Notes: generated by a model not told the origin, from the letters alone. 64,000 nucleotides of DNA from Caproicibacter sp047777415 (GCA_047777415.1 JBKEEO010000002.1:496001-560000), one strand, 5' to 3'. Counted from the first letter of the stretch, positions 29,464-38,700 are shown. A program made the numbers and translations.

Positions 29464-29934
29464 GTGCCAAGAAGAGGTTCAACTGCAAAACGAGATGTTT
29501 TGCCGGATCCACTTTATAATTCCAAGATTGTTACCCGACTGATTAATAATATCATGTATGACGGAAAAAAGGGTGTAGCTCAGAAAATCGTTTACGGCGC
29601 ATTTGATATTATTAGAGATAAAACGGGAAAAGAACCATTGGAAGTTTTCGAGCAGGCCATGGAAAATGTAATGCCTTCTCTGGAAGTCAAAGCCCGTCGT
29701 GTTGGCGGTGCCACCTATCAGGTCCCTATGGAAGTTCGTCCGGAAAGACGGCAGACACTGGGACTGCGTTGGATAGCGAATTATGCAAGACAGCGTAACG
29801 AAAGAACCATGAAAGAGAGACTTGCCGGCGAAATCCTAGATGCTGTGAACGGTGCTGGCGGCGCTGCCAAAAAACGCGATGAAACGCATAAGATGGCAGA
29901 GGCAAACAGAGCATTTGCACATTACCGCTGGTAA
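29464..29934 (+). CDS. rpsG: 30S ribosomal protein S7 (uS7)
   Basis: S7 binds the 3' domain of 16S rRNA. Family motifs PRRGSTAKRDVLPDPLYNS, VTRLINNIMYDGKKG, KARRVGGATYQVPMEVRPER and HKMAEANRAFAHYRW are all present in 156 residues. The start is a GTG preceded by AAGGAGGG; the frame is open upstream without an SD. It lies 160 bases after rpsL and 41 before fusA. Confidence 0.97.
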   Translation: MPRRGSTAKRDVLPDPLYNSKIVTRLINNIMYDGKKGVAQKIVYGAFDIIRDKTGKEPLEVFEQAMENVMPSLEVKARRVGGATYQVPMEVRPERRQTLGLRWIANYARQRNERTMKERLAGEILDAVNGAGGAAKKRDETHKMAEANRAFAHYRW

Positions 29935-29975
29935 TGGCCAAACTGCACATTTTCAGTATATTTTAGGAGGATATT

Positions 29976-32057
29976 ATGCCAAGGCAGGTACCACTTGAAT
30001 TAACCCGCAATATCGGCATTATGGCTCATATTGATGCCGGTAAGACAACAACTACCGAACGCATCCTGTATTACACCGGAATTAATCATAAAATTGGTGA
30101 AGTGCATGACGGGGCCGCAACAATGGACTGGATGGTGCAGGAGCAGGAGCGGGGTATTACCATTACTTCAGCCGCTACCACCTGCTTTTGGAAGGGTCAC
30201 CGCATCAATATTATTGATACTCCGGGCCACGTGGATTTTACGGTGGAAGTTGAGCGCGCCTTGCGCGTTCTTGACGGTGCCGTAGCAGTCTACGATGCTA
30301 AGGGCGGTGTAGAGCCACAGTCTGAAACCGTTTGGCGTCAGGCAGAACAGTTCGGTGTTCCGCGCATAGCTTACGTCAATAAGATGGATATTATGGGCGC
30401 GGATTTTTATCGCACCGTTCAGATGATGAAAGATCGTCTAAAGTGTAACGCCGTTCCGATTCAGCTTCCGATCGGCAGTGAGGATACTTTTAAAGGTATC
30501 ATTGACTTGATCGATATGAAAGCTGATGTTTATTACGATGAAATGGGCAAGGACACGAAGGTCGAGGATATCCCCGACGACATGAAAGAGCTTGCGGAAA
30601 AATACCATAACGAGCTTTTGGAAGCAGTTGCCGAGCAGGATGACGACTTGATGGAAAAATACCTCAATGGCGATGAGCTTACAAAAGAAGAAATTAATTC
30701 GGTTATCCGCAAAGCAACCATTGCCAACAAGTTCGTACCAGTTACTTGCGGAACTTCGTACCGCAACAAAGGTGTTCAGAAATTGCTCGATGCAATTGTG
30801 GACTATTTGCCTGCACCGACGGACATTCCTGCCATTCGCGGAACGAATCCGGACACAGGTGAAGAAGAAGATTGTCATTCCACCGACGATGAACCGTTTG
30901 CAGCACTTGCATTCAAAATTGCAACGGATCCTTTTGTTGGAAAGTTGGCTTTCTTCCGTGTATATTCTGGTACGTTAAATGCAGGATCCACCGTTTATAA
31001 CTCTGTTAAGAATACGAATGAAAGAATGGGCCGTATTCTTCAGATGCATGCAAACCACAGACAGGATCTTGAAACGGTTTATGCCGGTGATATTGCCGCA
31101 GCCGTTGGTCTGAAAAACACTACCACCGGAGATACTCTTTGCGATCCAAAACGGAAAATTGTCCTTGAATCGATGGAATTTCCGGATCCGGTTATTCGTG
31201 TTGCCATTGAACCAAAGACCAAGGCTGGACAAGAAAAGATGGGTATTGCTTTAGCGAAACTTGCAGAAGAAGACCCAACTTTCAAGGCATACACGGATGA
31301 AGAAACCGGACAAACTATTATCGCCGGAATGGGCGAACTGCATCTGGAAATTATTGTTGACCGTTTGATGCGTGAATTCCACGTAGAGGCAAACATCGGT
31401 AAGCCGCAAGTGGCTTACAAAGAAACTGTGCGCCGTCTGGCGGATGTTGAAACAAAATATGCAAGACAGTCGGGCGGTCATGGTCAGTACGGACATGTTA
31501 AGATTAAGCTGGAACCAAACCCGGGTAAGGGCTATGAATTTATTAATGCTATTACAGGCGGTGCAATTCCGAAGGAATTCATTCCGGCTGTTGACCAGGG
31601 AATCCAGGGTGCCATGCAGACCGGTGTTTTGGCAGGCTACCCGGTTGTGGATGCCAAGGTAACGCTGTACGATGGTTCCTTCCACGAAGTGGACTCCTCC
31701 GAACTTGCGTTTAAGATTGCCGGTTCGATGGCGTTCAAAGAAGCAATGTCCAAAGCAGACCCCGTCATTTTGGAACCGATTATGAAGGTTACCGTTACCG
31801 TTCCTGAGGAATACATGGGGGATGTTATGGGAGATTTGAATTCCCGCCGCGGCATGATTGAAGGAATGGATGCTATTCCGGGTGCACAGCAAATTCGCGC
31901 ATTGGTGCCGCTTTCAGAAATGTTCGGATATGCAACTGATTTGCGTTCAAGAACTCAGGGACGTGGACAGTATATTATGGAACCGGGCAACTATGCAGAA
32001 GTTCCGAAGAACATTTCGGAAAAAATTATTACTTCCCGCAGTAAAAAAGCGGAATAA
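29976..32057 (+). CDS. fusA: Elongation factor G
   Basis: EF-G is the GTPase that drives ribosomal translocation. The G domain shows AHIDAGKTTTTERIL, RGITITSAATT, DTPGHVDFT and NKMD. Domains II to V follow to the usual C-terminal segment (RSRTQGRGQYIMEPGNY). At 693 residues it is full length. AGGAGG precedes the ATG. Part of rpsL-rpsG-fusA; tuf follows with its own likely promoter. Confidence 0.97.
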   Translation: MPRQVPLELTRNIGIMAHIDAGKTTTTERILYYTGINHKIGEVHDGAATMDWMVQEQERGITITSAATTCFWKGHRINIIDTPGHVDFTVEVERALRVLDGAVAVYDAKGGVEPQSETVWRQAEQFGVPRIAYVNKMDIMGADFYRTVQMMKDRLKCNAVPIQLPIGSEDTFKGIIDLIDMKADVYYDEMGKDTKVEDIPDDMKELAEKYHNELLEAVAEQDDDLMEKYLNGDELTKEEINSVIRKATIANKFVPVTCGTSYRNKGVQKLLDAIVDYLPAPTDIPAIRGTNPDTGEEEDCHSTDDEPFAALAFKIATDPFVGKLAFFRVYSGTLNAGSTVYNSVKNTNERMGRILQMHANHRQDLETVYAGDIAAAVGLKNTTTGDTLCDPKRKIVLESMEFPDPVIRVAIEPKTKAGQEKMGIALAKLAEEDPTFKAYTDEETGQTIIAGMGELHLEIIVDRLMREFHVEANIGKPQVAYKETVRRLADVETKYARQSGGHGQYGHVKIKLEPNPGKGYEFINAITGGAIPKEFIPAVDQGIQGAMQTGVLAGYPVVDAKVTLYDGSFHEVDSSELAFKIAGSMAFKEAMSKADPVILEPIMKVTVTVPEEYMGDVMGDLNSRRGMIEGMDAIPGAQQIRALVPLSEMFGYATDLRSRTQGRGQYIMEPGNYAEVPKNISEKIITSRSKKAE

Positions 32058-32071
32058 TCAGAAAAATATGC

Positions 32072-32100
32072 TTGATTTTTAACTTTAATATTGTTAGAAT
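32072..32100 (+). promoter_or_regulatory. Probable tuf promoter
   Basis: TTGATT, a 17-base spacer and TAGAAT lie in the 99-base gap between fusA and tuf. Confidence 0.55.
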
Positions 32101-32156
32101 GTTAAGCATAATGAAAAATTATATTGAGTTCGGATAAATAAAAAGGAGGATCTCCA

Positions 32157-33359
32157 ATGGCAAAAGCAAAATTTGACAGGTCAAAACCTCATGTAAACAT
32201 TGGTACCATCGGTCACGTTGACCACGGCAAGACCACATTGACTGCAGCTATCACGAAGGTTCTTAACTTCAAGGGTGAAGCGGATTTTGTCGATTACGCA
32301 AACATCGATAAGGCTCCGGAAGAAAGAGCTCGTGGTATCACAATCAGCTCTGCTCACGTTGAATATCAGACAGATAAACGTCACTATGCACACGTTGACT
32401 GCCCCGGCCACGCCGACTATGTTAAAAACATGATCACCGGTGCTGCTCAGATGGACGGTGCTATCCTTGTTGTTTCTGCTGCTGACGGTCCGATGCCTCA
32501 GACCCGTGAGCACATTCTGCTTGCTCGTCAGGTTGGCGTGCCTTATATCGTTGTTTATATGAATAAAGTTGACCAGGTTGACGATGAAGAACTGCTTGAT
32601 CTTGTTGAGATGGAAATTCGTGACCTGCTCAATGAGTATGAATTCCCGGGCGATGATACCCCAATTATTCGCGGTTCTGCATTAAAAGCTCTGGAAAGCT
32701 CTTCCACTGATCCGGATGCTCCGGAATACAAGTCTATCTGGGAATTGATGGATGCAGTTGATAACTTCATTCCAACTCCGGAACGTAAAGCTGACCAGCC
32801 GTTCTTGATGCCTATTGAAGACGTCATGACAATCAGCGGCCGTGGTACTGTTGCAACCGGTAGAGTTGAGCGCGGTATGGCTAAGATCGGCGATGAAGTT
32901 GAAATCGTTGGTCTTTCTGATGAAAAGAAGAAGTCTGTTATTACAGGCCTTGAAATGTTCCGTAAGTCCCTTGATTTCGCAGAAGCCGGCGACAATATTG
33001 GCATGTTGCTTCGCGGTATTCAGAGAGAAGAAATTGAGCGCGGTCAGGTTGTTGCACAACCGGGCAGTGTGCATCCGCATACCAAATTTGTTGGTCAGGT
33101 TTATGTATTGACTAAGGATGAAGGCGGACGTCATACTCCGTTCTTTAACAACTATCGCCCGCAGTTCTATTTCCGTACAACAGACGTTACAGGTATCATT
33201 TCTCTTCCGGAAGGAACCGAAATGTGCATGCCCGGCGACAATGTTGAGATTACAGTTGAACTGATTACTCCTGTCGCTATGGAAGAAGGACTCCGTTTTG
33301 CTATCCGTGAGGGTGGCCGTACGGTTGGTTCCGGTGTTGTTTCTAAGATTATCGAGTAA
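32157..33359 (+). CDS. tuf: Elongation factor Tu
   Basis: EF-Tu delivers aminoacyl-tRNA to the ribosome. The G domain contains GHVDHGKTTLTAAI, RGITISSAHVEY, DCPGHADYVKN and NKVDQVDD. Domains 2 and 3 are complete, ending RTVGSGVVSKIIE, in 400 residues. AAAGGAGG precedes the ATG. It closes the str-type cluster and is followed by a long terminator hairpin, immediately after which the ISL3 element begins. Confidence 0.98.
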   Translation: MAKAKFDRSKPHVNIGTIGHVDHGKTTLTAAITKVLNFKGEADFVDYANIDKAPEERARGITISSAHVEYQTDKRHYAHVDCPGHADYVKNMITGAAQMDGAILVVSAADGPMPQTREHILLARQVGVPYIVVYMNKVDQVDDEELLDLVEMEIRDLLNEYEFPGDDTPIIRGSALKALESSSTDPDAPEYKSIWELMDAVDNFIPTPERKADQPFLMPIEDVMTISGRGTVATGRVERGMAKIGDEVEIVGLSDEKKKSVITGLEMFRKSLDFAEAGDNIGMLLRGIQREEIERGQVVAQPGSVHPHTKFVGQVYVLTKDEGGRHTPFFNNYRPQFYFRTTDVTGIISLPEGTEMCMPGDNVEITVELITPVAMEEGLRFAIREGGRTVGSGVVSKIIE

Positions 33360-33383
33360 TATTTTCGCATAGGTTCTGAATTT

Positions 33384-33429
33384 AGGCAGAGACGGTGACG
33401 TTTTGTCATCGTACTCTGCCTTATTTATT
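33384..33429 (+). terminator. tuf terminator, target edge of the ISL3 insertion
   Basis: AGGCAGAG-ACGGTGAC and GTCATCGT-ACTCTGCCT arms form a long stem with one bulge, followed by TTATTTATT. The last eight bases (TATTTATT) are also the left target-site copy of the ISL3 element. Before insertion this hairpin probably also ended the convergent pfkA transcript. Confidence 0.9.
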
Positions 33430-33484
33430 GGCTCTATGTCAATAGTTGGGGTAACCTAAAATGGAAACACCGAATGGAGCGGCG

Positions 33485-33551
33485 TTAAGCTGCTCCATTT
33501 TTCGTTGAATGATGGAACATATGAAGAATGCGATTGCGGAAGCGACGAAAA
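33485..33551 (-). pseudogene. Detached 3' end of the ISL3 transposase gene
   Basis: Read leftwards, this fragment encodes FRNRILHMFHHSTKNGAA and a stop. Joined after the truncated body that ends KRNAYGYRNFRR, it restores the usual ISL3 C-terminus (YGYRNFRRFRNRILH). The nine bases CGACGAAAA at the junction are present on both sides, as expected for a target duplication. Confidence 0.85.
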
Positions 33552-34883
33552 GCTAGTGTCAAGGGAAGTTCGCAATTTAGGGGCTCCGAAAAATGAATTA
33601 GGCTACGTTTAACAGTGAAAGAATGGTTTTTGGGTTTAAGTATGCTCTAGAAACAGACCAGTCTTCCGCATATTCCATGAGACATGTTGTTACCAACCGT
33701 AGGTAGGAATCCGGATTGGGAAATATTCCGACTACGCTGGTTCTGCGGCGGATTTCCTTGTTTAGTCGTTCCAACATATTGGTCGAGGAAATTTTGCGAG
33801 CATCGAGTTCCGGAAAAGCATAGAAGGCTAGAGAATCTTCCAGTCCATCTTGCAGAAGCTCAATTGCTTTTGGAAAGCGTTTTCCATACTGTTCTGATAT
33901 TTGCTCTGCGCGTTGCCTAGCTATTTCAGCGGAAGGTGCCAGCCAAATCTCTTTTAACTGAGCCGCAAAGGATTCTTTTTCCTTCTGGGGTACATGAGCC
34001 AAAATATTTCGCATAAAATGGACTTTGCACCGTTGCCAAGAGGCTCCCGGAAAACTCTCACGGATGGCTGCAATCAGCCCTTTATTTGCGTCTGAAATCA
34101 CCAGGAGCGGTATTTTCAGACCACGATCGAGAAGACTTTGAAACAATTGAGAATAACTTTCTTTGGATTCATCGAGCATTGGCTCCACGGCGAGGATATC
34201 CCTATGCCCCTGTTCATTGACGCCGCAAACTACCATCACAGCCATGCTGACGACCCGGCCATCCATACGAATTTTTTCATACAGTGCATCTGTCCAAATG
34301 ACAGGATAGCGACCCGTCAGAGGCCGGCTGCGGAAGTACTGCACCTGCTCGTTAAGGCCTTTCGTCATTTCACTGACTTGACTGCGGGAAAGATTCTCAA
34401 TTCCAAGACTGCGAGCTAGTTTCTCCATCTTTCGCGTAGATACACCCTGCACAAACGCTTCTTGAACCACTTGAATCAGCGCTGCTTCACTGCGCTTGCG
34501 TTCTGTTACGAAAAACGGGATATAGCCCTGATTTCGGAGTTTTGGTACCATCAGATACATCGTCCCCATACGAGTATCCAATCGACGTGGCCGATAGCCG
34601 CAGCGGTAATCACGGCGGGACGGATTGTGTGCATTCTTTTCTGCGCCAACGATACCGGAGACCTCTGCTTCCATTAGACGGGTACACAGCCATTCCAGCA
34701 TTGACAGCATTGGATCCGGCTGCGCCATACATTTTAGTAGCAATTCTGTCAAATCTGTGGTATTCTTTTTTTGAGTCATTGGGTATCTCTCCTTCTTTGA
34801 ATGTCTTATCACCATTCATTTTATCGGAGTCCCAATGACTTTTCTATGCCTTTATGAAATTGCGAACTTTATTGTACTCTAGG
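33552..34883 (-). mobile_element. IS256-family insertion sequence
   Basis: The element starts right after the left CGACGAAAA copy. Its ends form a 27-base imperfect inverted repeat with 20 matches (33552-33578 against 34857-34883), sharing AAGTTCGCAATTT. A single transposase gene lies between them. The right boundary is uncertain by about nine bases because an IS3 element sits there and the bases GGCCCCTAT remain between IS3 and the right target copy. Confidence 0.8.
33598..34779 (-). CDS. IS256-family transposase
   Basis: This 393-residue DDE transposase of the mutator type has an N-terminal CRLMEAEVSGIVGAEKNAH-like segment, the RDYRCGYRPRRLDTRMG motif, first acidic residue in VIWTDALYEKIR, second in LLVISDANKGLIAAI, and the final region (SSTNMLERLNKEIRRRTSVVGIFPN) with the catalytic glutamate. 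It appears intact. The ATG giving MTQKKNTTD follows GGAGAG by nine bases; an upstream start in the same frame lacks an SD. It lies inside the ISL3 element. Confidence 0.92.
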   Translation of the reverse strand: MTQKKNTTDLTELLLKCMAQPDPMLSMLEWLCTRLMEAEVSGIVGAEKNAHNPSRRDYRCGYRPRRLDTRMGTMYLMVPKLRNQGYIPFFVTERKRSEAALIQVVQEAFVQGVSTRKMEKLARSLGIENLSRSQVSEMTKGLNEQVQYFRSRPLTGRYPVIWTDALYEKIRMDGRVVSMAVMVVCGVNEQGHRDILAVEPMLDESKESYSQLFQSLLDRGLKIPLLVISDANKGLIAAIRESFPGASWQRCKVHFMRNILAHVPQKEKESFAAQLKEIWLAPSAEIARQRAEQISEQYGKRFPKAIELLQDGLEDSLAFYAFPELDARKISSTNMLERLNKEIRRRTSVVGIFPNPDSYLRLVTTCLMEYAEDWSVSRAYLNPKTILSLLNVA

Positions 34884-34886
34884 GGG

Positions 34887-36352
34887 TGCGGACAAAAAGT
34901 TGGACTGAATACACTCAGGAAGGAGATAGAGGATGTATTCAGAGGAACAATATCGAAAAGCCCTGGAGGTTTATGAAGAAACGAAATCGGTAACAAAAAC
35001 AATAACGATTTTGGGATATCCGGCACGCAGGCAAACGCTATACAATTGGATCAATCGAAAACGAATGTTGCCGGAAGACCGATGCACCTTTTGTGGATAT
35101 AATACACCGGAGCACCCTCGCCATCCACCTATAGAATTAAAGCTTGAGATTTTACACCGTTGCTTTGAGCTGGGAGAAGATGTACAATTAGTATCAAATG
35201 AAGTGGGATATAGCACAGCAAGTATATATAACTGGCGGCGCAAATATATCCAGAAAGGTGCTGCGGCATTAATGAATGCATCCAATGAGCGAGCCAGAGG
35301 GAAACTGACGGAAGGAAAAGCTGCATCTTCAGAGGAACTTGATGAACTGAAAGCAAAAATCCAAGATATGCAGTTAGAAATTGACATTCTGAAAAAAACA
35401 ATTGATGTGCTAAAAAAAGACCCCGGCGTCAACAAGAGTCCCTTGAACAACAGGGAGAAGGCAGTAATTGTTGATGCCTTAAAAGAGAAGTATCCACTGC
35501 CTGTATTGATAAAAAAGCTCAAACTGGCCAAGAGCAGCTATTACTATCAAAACAAACGTGTCAGTTTTGCAAAGAAGCATAAAGATGATTATCAAGCTGT
35601 TGCGACCATATTCCACAACAATAAGGAAAGATATGGATATCGTAGAATTAAAATAGTATTGAACCGAGAGGGCTATACCCTATCCGAAAAGGTGATACGT
35701 CAAATTATGCGTGAAAATGGCTTGGTTGTGAAAGGCCGAAAAGCGAGAAAATACTGCTCTTACAAAGGAGAAATTAGCCCTGAAGTACCCAATGTGATTC
35801 GAAGAAATTTCAGAGCTGACAAGCCAAATCAGAAGTGGCTGACTGATGTGACGGAGTTCTCAATTCCAGCAGGAAAAGTATATTTGTCTCCCATTATTGA
35901 CTGCTATGATGGTATGCCGGTAGCATGGAACATTAGCTGTAAACCAGACGCACAATTGGTAAACCGTATGCTGGATCGTGCAATTAGTGCACTTCCTCAA
36001 GATGCGCATCCGATTATTCATTCAGATCGAGGCTGTCACTATCGATGGCCGGGCTGGATAGATCGAACCCGTAAGGCAGGATTGATCAGATCAATGTCTC
36101 AAAAAGGGTGTTCACCGGACAATTCAGCCTGTGAAGGTTTTTTTGGAAGAATGAAGAATGAGATGTTCTACGGCCGTTCTTGGCAAGGTATCACAGTAGA
36201 AGATTTTATGCAACAGATTGAAGCTTACATGGTATGGTATCGGGATATGAGAATCAAAATATCTCTTGGAGGATTGAGTCCAGCAGAATATAGAATCAAA
36301 ATGGGATTAGCCATATAATCCAATAAAATTATAGTCCAATAAAATGTCCGCA
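34887..36352 (+). mobile_element. IS3-family insertion sequence
   Basis: Ends TGCGGACAAAAAGTTGGA and, reversed, TGCGGACATTTTATTGGA form an 18-base imperfect inverted repeat with the TG...CA termini of IS3 elements. It abuts the right end of the IS256 copy. Flanking bases are GGG on the left and GGC on the right, so a three-base target copy is possible but not clear. Confidence 0.82.
34933..36318 (+). CDS. IS3-family transposase, single open frame
   Basis: The 461-residue protein has an N-terminal helix-turn-helix part with a CTFCGYNTPEH cysteine pair, a second helix-turn-helix (VSNEVGYSTASIYNWRRKY), a coiled coil (about residues 133-158), a HTH_21 region (RYGYRRIKIVLNREGY) and an integrase core. 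The catalytic residues are visible in WLTDVTEF, HSDRGCHYR and SACEGFFGRMKNEM. Most IS3 elements need a -1 frameshift to join OrfA and OrfB; here both parts lie in one frame. AAGGAG precedes the ATG and the gene looks intact. Confidence 0.9.
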   Translation: MYSEEQYRKALEVYEETKSVTKTITILGYPARRQTLYNWINRKRMLPEDRCTFCGYNTPEHPRHPPIELKLEILHRCFELGEDVQLVSNEVGYSTASIYNWRRKYIQKGAAALMNASNERARGKLTEGKAASSEELDELKAKIQDMQLEIDILKKTIDVLKKDPGVNKSPLNNREKAVIVDALKEKYPLPVLIKKLKLAKSSYYYQNKRVSFAKKHKDDYQAVATIFHNNKERYGYRRIKIVLNREGYTLSEKVIRQIMRENGLVVKGRKARKYCSYKGEISPEVPNVIRRNFRADKPNQKWLTDVTEFSIPAGKVYLSPIIDCYDGMPVAWNISCKPDAQLVNRMLDRAISALPQDAHPIIHSDRGCHYRWPGWIDRTRKAGLIRSMSQKGCSPDNSACEGFFGRMKNEMFYGRSWQGITVEDFMQQIEAYMVWYRDMRIKISLGGLSPAEYRIKMGLAI

Positions 36353-36357
36353 GGCCC

Positions 36358-37503
36358 CTATCGACGAAAATTACGATAACCGTAGGCATTGCGTTTAAGA
36401 ACCTTAATCTTGTTGTTAACCCCTTCGGTAAAACCGTTGGTGTAAGAGCAATCAAACGAATTTAGAATACCTCTTGACCAGCGAATCATGGTATTTGCAC
36501 AAGCAACAAATCTTGAAAGACCACTGTTTTGTGCGGCCATAATCCAATGGGATAGCGCTGTCCGTGCAGATTGACTATCGGGAGAATCCAGGACTTTGAA
36601 AAACTGTTCTTTCAGAGAGTAGGCTGTCAGCAGACGGTTGCTGGCATAGAGCATAAGATCGACCTGTTGCTTTTGCTCTGGAGTGAGAAATTGATATCGC
36701 TTGTTCAATAAGATTCGGGAACGTTTAAAATAAATTCTTCGGGTTTTGCTGAACTTTTTCTGTTCTTCCTTGCGAACGGCTTCAAAAGCCCGAAATACTT
36801 GGCGAATGTAATGATATTTGTCAATGACATAATTGGAATTTTTAAAATATGTTTGAGCAATACCGGCATATGTACTCCACATATCGCTGACGAAATGCTT
36901 CGTTTTAGAACGGTCAAGCCGGCCGAAATATTCTGTCAGTTTGTGGTTGTATCGAGCAGGAAGAATATCAAGGATTTGGTGACGAACCGGATCGGTCAGA
37001 ATGCACTGATATTTCTCGCCGCTTGTATTGCCTTTAAACTCATCAATCGACACAACTTCAGGTAATTGCTGCGGTTTTCCATAGTGGATACAATCGAAAA
37101 GCCGGATAATAGTTGAAACAGATAGATTTACTTCACGTGCTACACTGGTGAAAGAACGCACGTCAGACAGCTTTGAAATGATATACGCGGCTAAACGATT
37201 TGTAATGCGGTGATATCTCGGCAGAAACGAGTTATCTTCAAAGAAACGCTTTCCACACAAAGAGCAGCGATACCGGCGCTTTCGGAGAATCAAACTAGTG
37301 TGTTTACCAAAAGCAGGGATGTCTTTTACTGTTTGACAACGGTAATCATGGACATAGCTGGTCCGATATCCACAGCAAGGGCAAACATGTGGCTTTCTTG
37401 GTAACTCAATAAAAATTTCCGTTTTATCGGGCAATTGCCTCACATTTTTTACGATTACCCCTTTTAATCCTAGCAATTTTTCGGTAGAATAAGTACAGAG
37501 CAT
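36358..37503 (-). pseudogene. ISL3-family transposase, 3'-truncated by insertion
   Basis: The body of an ISL3 transposase begins with a zinc-finger region (CPCCGYRTSYVHDYRCQT and RYRCSLCGKRF), a helix-turn-helix, and the DDE domain (VVSIDEFKG, VSDMWSTYAG, and TEGVNNKIKVLKR). The frame stops at RNFRR, and the last 18 residues lie 2.8 kb away at 33485-33551. I chose the ATG after GGAGGTC; a TTG 15 bases earlier is part of the SD. Because only the end is lost, residual activity cannot be excluded, but the family motif FRNRI is missing. Confidence 0.85.
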
Positions 37504-37542
37504 ATCGATGACCTCCAATATGGGATAGTGGTAATTTCCATT

Positions 37543-38673
37543 TTAAAGGTTTTTCATCGAATATGCTCTACTTTTTTGTTCTTTTTTCGCAGGCCTATTC
37601 GTCACACCCCAACATTTATTATAGAGCCTATTTTTTGCAGTTTCAATGAGGTCACAGTCCTGTGGAACCGTTTTTAATTTTCCGGCTACCTTTTTTAATG
37701 GAATATTAATGATAGCGTTGTTTTTTAAAGCGACCATATAGCCATACTTTTCTTCGCAAGCTAATTGAGCAGCAGCTGTTCCGAATCGAGTAGCAAGAAC
37801 ACGGTCATACGGGCATGGACTTCCGCCACGCTGGAAATGTCCTGGCACGGTAACTCTGGTCTCCTGTCCAGTTAAATTGTTTATTTCAGTTGCCAAACGA
37901 TACGAAATGGACGGATATACCATCTTCGAGCGTTCCATCTTCAATTGACTTTTGCTCAAACCTGATTCATCTGTTGAAATAGCTCCTTCTGCAACTGCTA
38001 AAATGGAGAATTGCTTGCCTTGCCGCGCTCTGTTACGAAGAGCATCAGCAACAGATTCAATGTTGTATGGGATTTCTGGAACGAGGATGACATCAGCTCC
38101 GCCGGCAATTCCTGCGTACAACGTTAGCCATCCAACTTTATGCCCCATAATTTCTACTATAAAGACGCGGCTGTGAGAAGTGGCTGTTGTGTGTATGCAG
38201 TCAATCACATAAGATGCATTATTCACAGCACTTTGGAATCCGAAACTCATATCCGTACCCCAAAGATCATTGTCAATTGTTTTGGGAAGCGTGATAATGT
38301 TCAGCCCTTCTTCACTGAGAAGGTTAGCAGTCTTATGGGTGCCGTTTCCTCCAAGAATCATAAGGCAGTCCAATCCCCAATTACTGTAATGATATTTCAT
38401 GTTTTTAATTTGATCTTTCTTTCCAGCACGAATTTGCTTATAGGGCTGTCGTGATGTCCCTAGAACAGTGCCGCCTAAAGTTAGAATCCCAGAAAAATCA
38501 TCCATACTCATTCGTCTGCAAATTCCTTCCATGAGGCCTCGATACCCGTCTTGTATACCATATATTTCTATTTTGCCATGCGTATGCAGGGTAAGAGATT
38601 TGGCAATTCCACGCAATGCGGCATTTAGTCCCTGGCAGTCACCTCCGCTTGTTAAAAGTCCGATTCGCTTCAT
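37543..38673 (-). CDS. pfkA: 6-phosphofructokinase with an IS-derived C-terminal tail
   Basis: The enzyme phosphorylates fructose 6-phosphate. Motifs GGDCQGLNAALRG at the start, LGGNGTHKTANLL near residue 104, PKTIDNDLWGTDMSFGFQ near 126 and EIMGHKVGWL near 165 place it in the Clostridia group whose donor site reads GGNGT. Only about 348 codons are native: at ETAKN the frame runs into the right end of the ISL3 element and continues 28 residues (RLYNKCWGVTNRPAK...) to a stop inside the IS. Family members usually end with a short IGxCFG-like segment here, which is lost. The core is intact, so activity is plausible. Last gene of ppx-ppk-pfkA. Confidence 0.88.
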   Translation of the reverse strand: MKRIGLLTSGGDCQGLNAALRGIAKSLTLHTHGKIEIYGIQDGYRGLMEGICRRMSMDDFSGILTLGGTVLGTSRQPYKQIRAGKKDQIKNMKYHYSNWGLDCLMILGGNGTHKTANLLSEEGLNIITLPKTIDNDLWGTDMSFGFQSAVNNASYVIDCIHTTATSHSRVFIVEIMGHKVGWLTLYAGIAGGADVILVPEIPYNIESVADALRNRARQGKQFSILAVAEGAISTDESGLSKSQLKMERSKMVYPSISYRLATEINNLTGQETRVTVPGHFQRGGSPCPYDRVLATRFGTAAAQLACEEKYGYMVALKNNAIINIPLKKVAGKLKTVPQDCDLIETAKNRLYNKCWGVTNRPAKKEQKSRAYSMKNL

Positions 38674-38700
38674 TCTACATAGTCCTTCTTTCTTGAATTG

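Larger units (their letters stand above)
33430..37628. mobile_element. ISL3-family element interrupted by IS256 and IS3 copies
   Basis: The outer ends are inverted repeats: GGCTCTATGTCAATAGTTGG on the left and, reversed, GGCTCTATAATAAATGTTGG on the right (18 matches over 23 bases). They are flanked by near-identical eight-base copies, TATTTATT (33422-33429) and TATTTTTT (37629-37636). ISL3 elements make eight-base target duplications. Inside, the transposase gene is cut near its 3' end by a 2.8-kb insertion holding IS256 and IS3 elements, flanked by nine-base copies CGACGAAAA (33543-33551 and 36362-36370). The reading is therefore: ISL3 inserted between tuf and pfkA, then IS256 into ISL3, and IS3 at the IS256 edge. 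Confidence 0.88.

Noticed and set aside
33598..36318. IS256 plus IS3 as a composite transposon with cargo
   Set aside because: The two elements belong to different families and have only a few bases between them, so there is no cargo and no matched ends.
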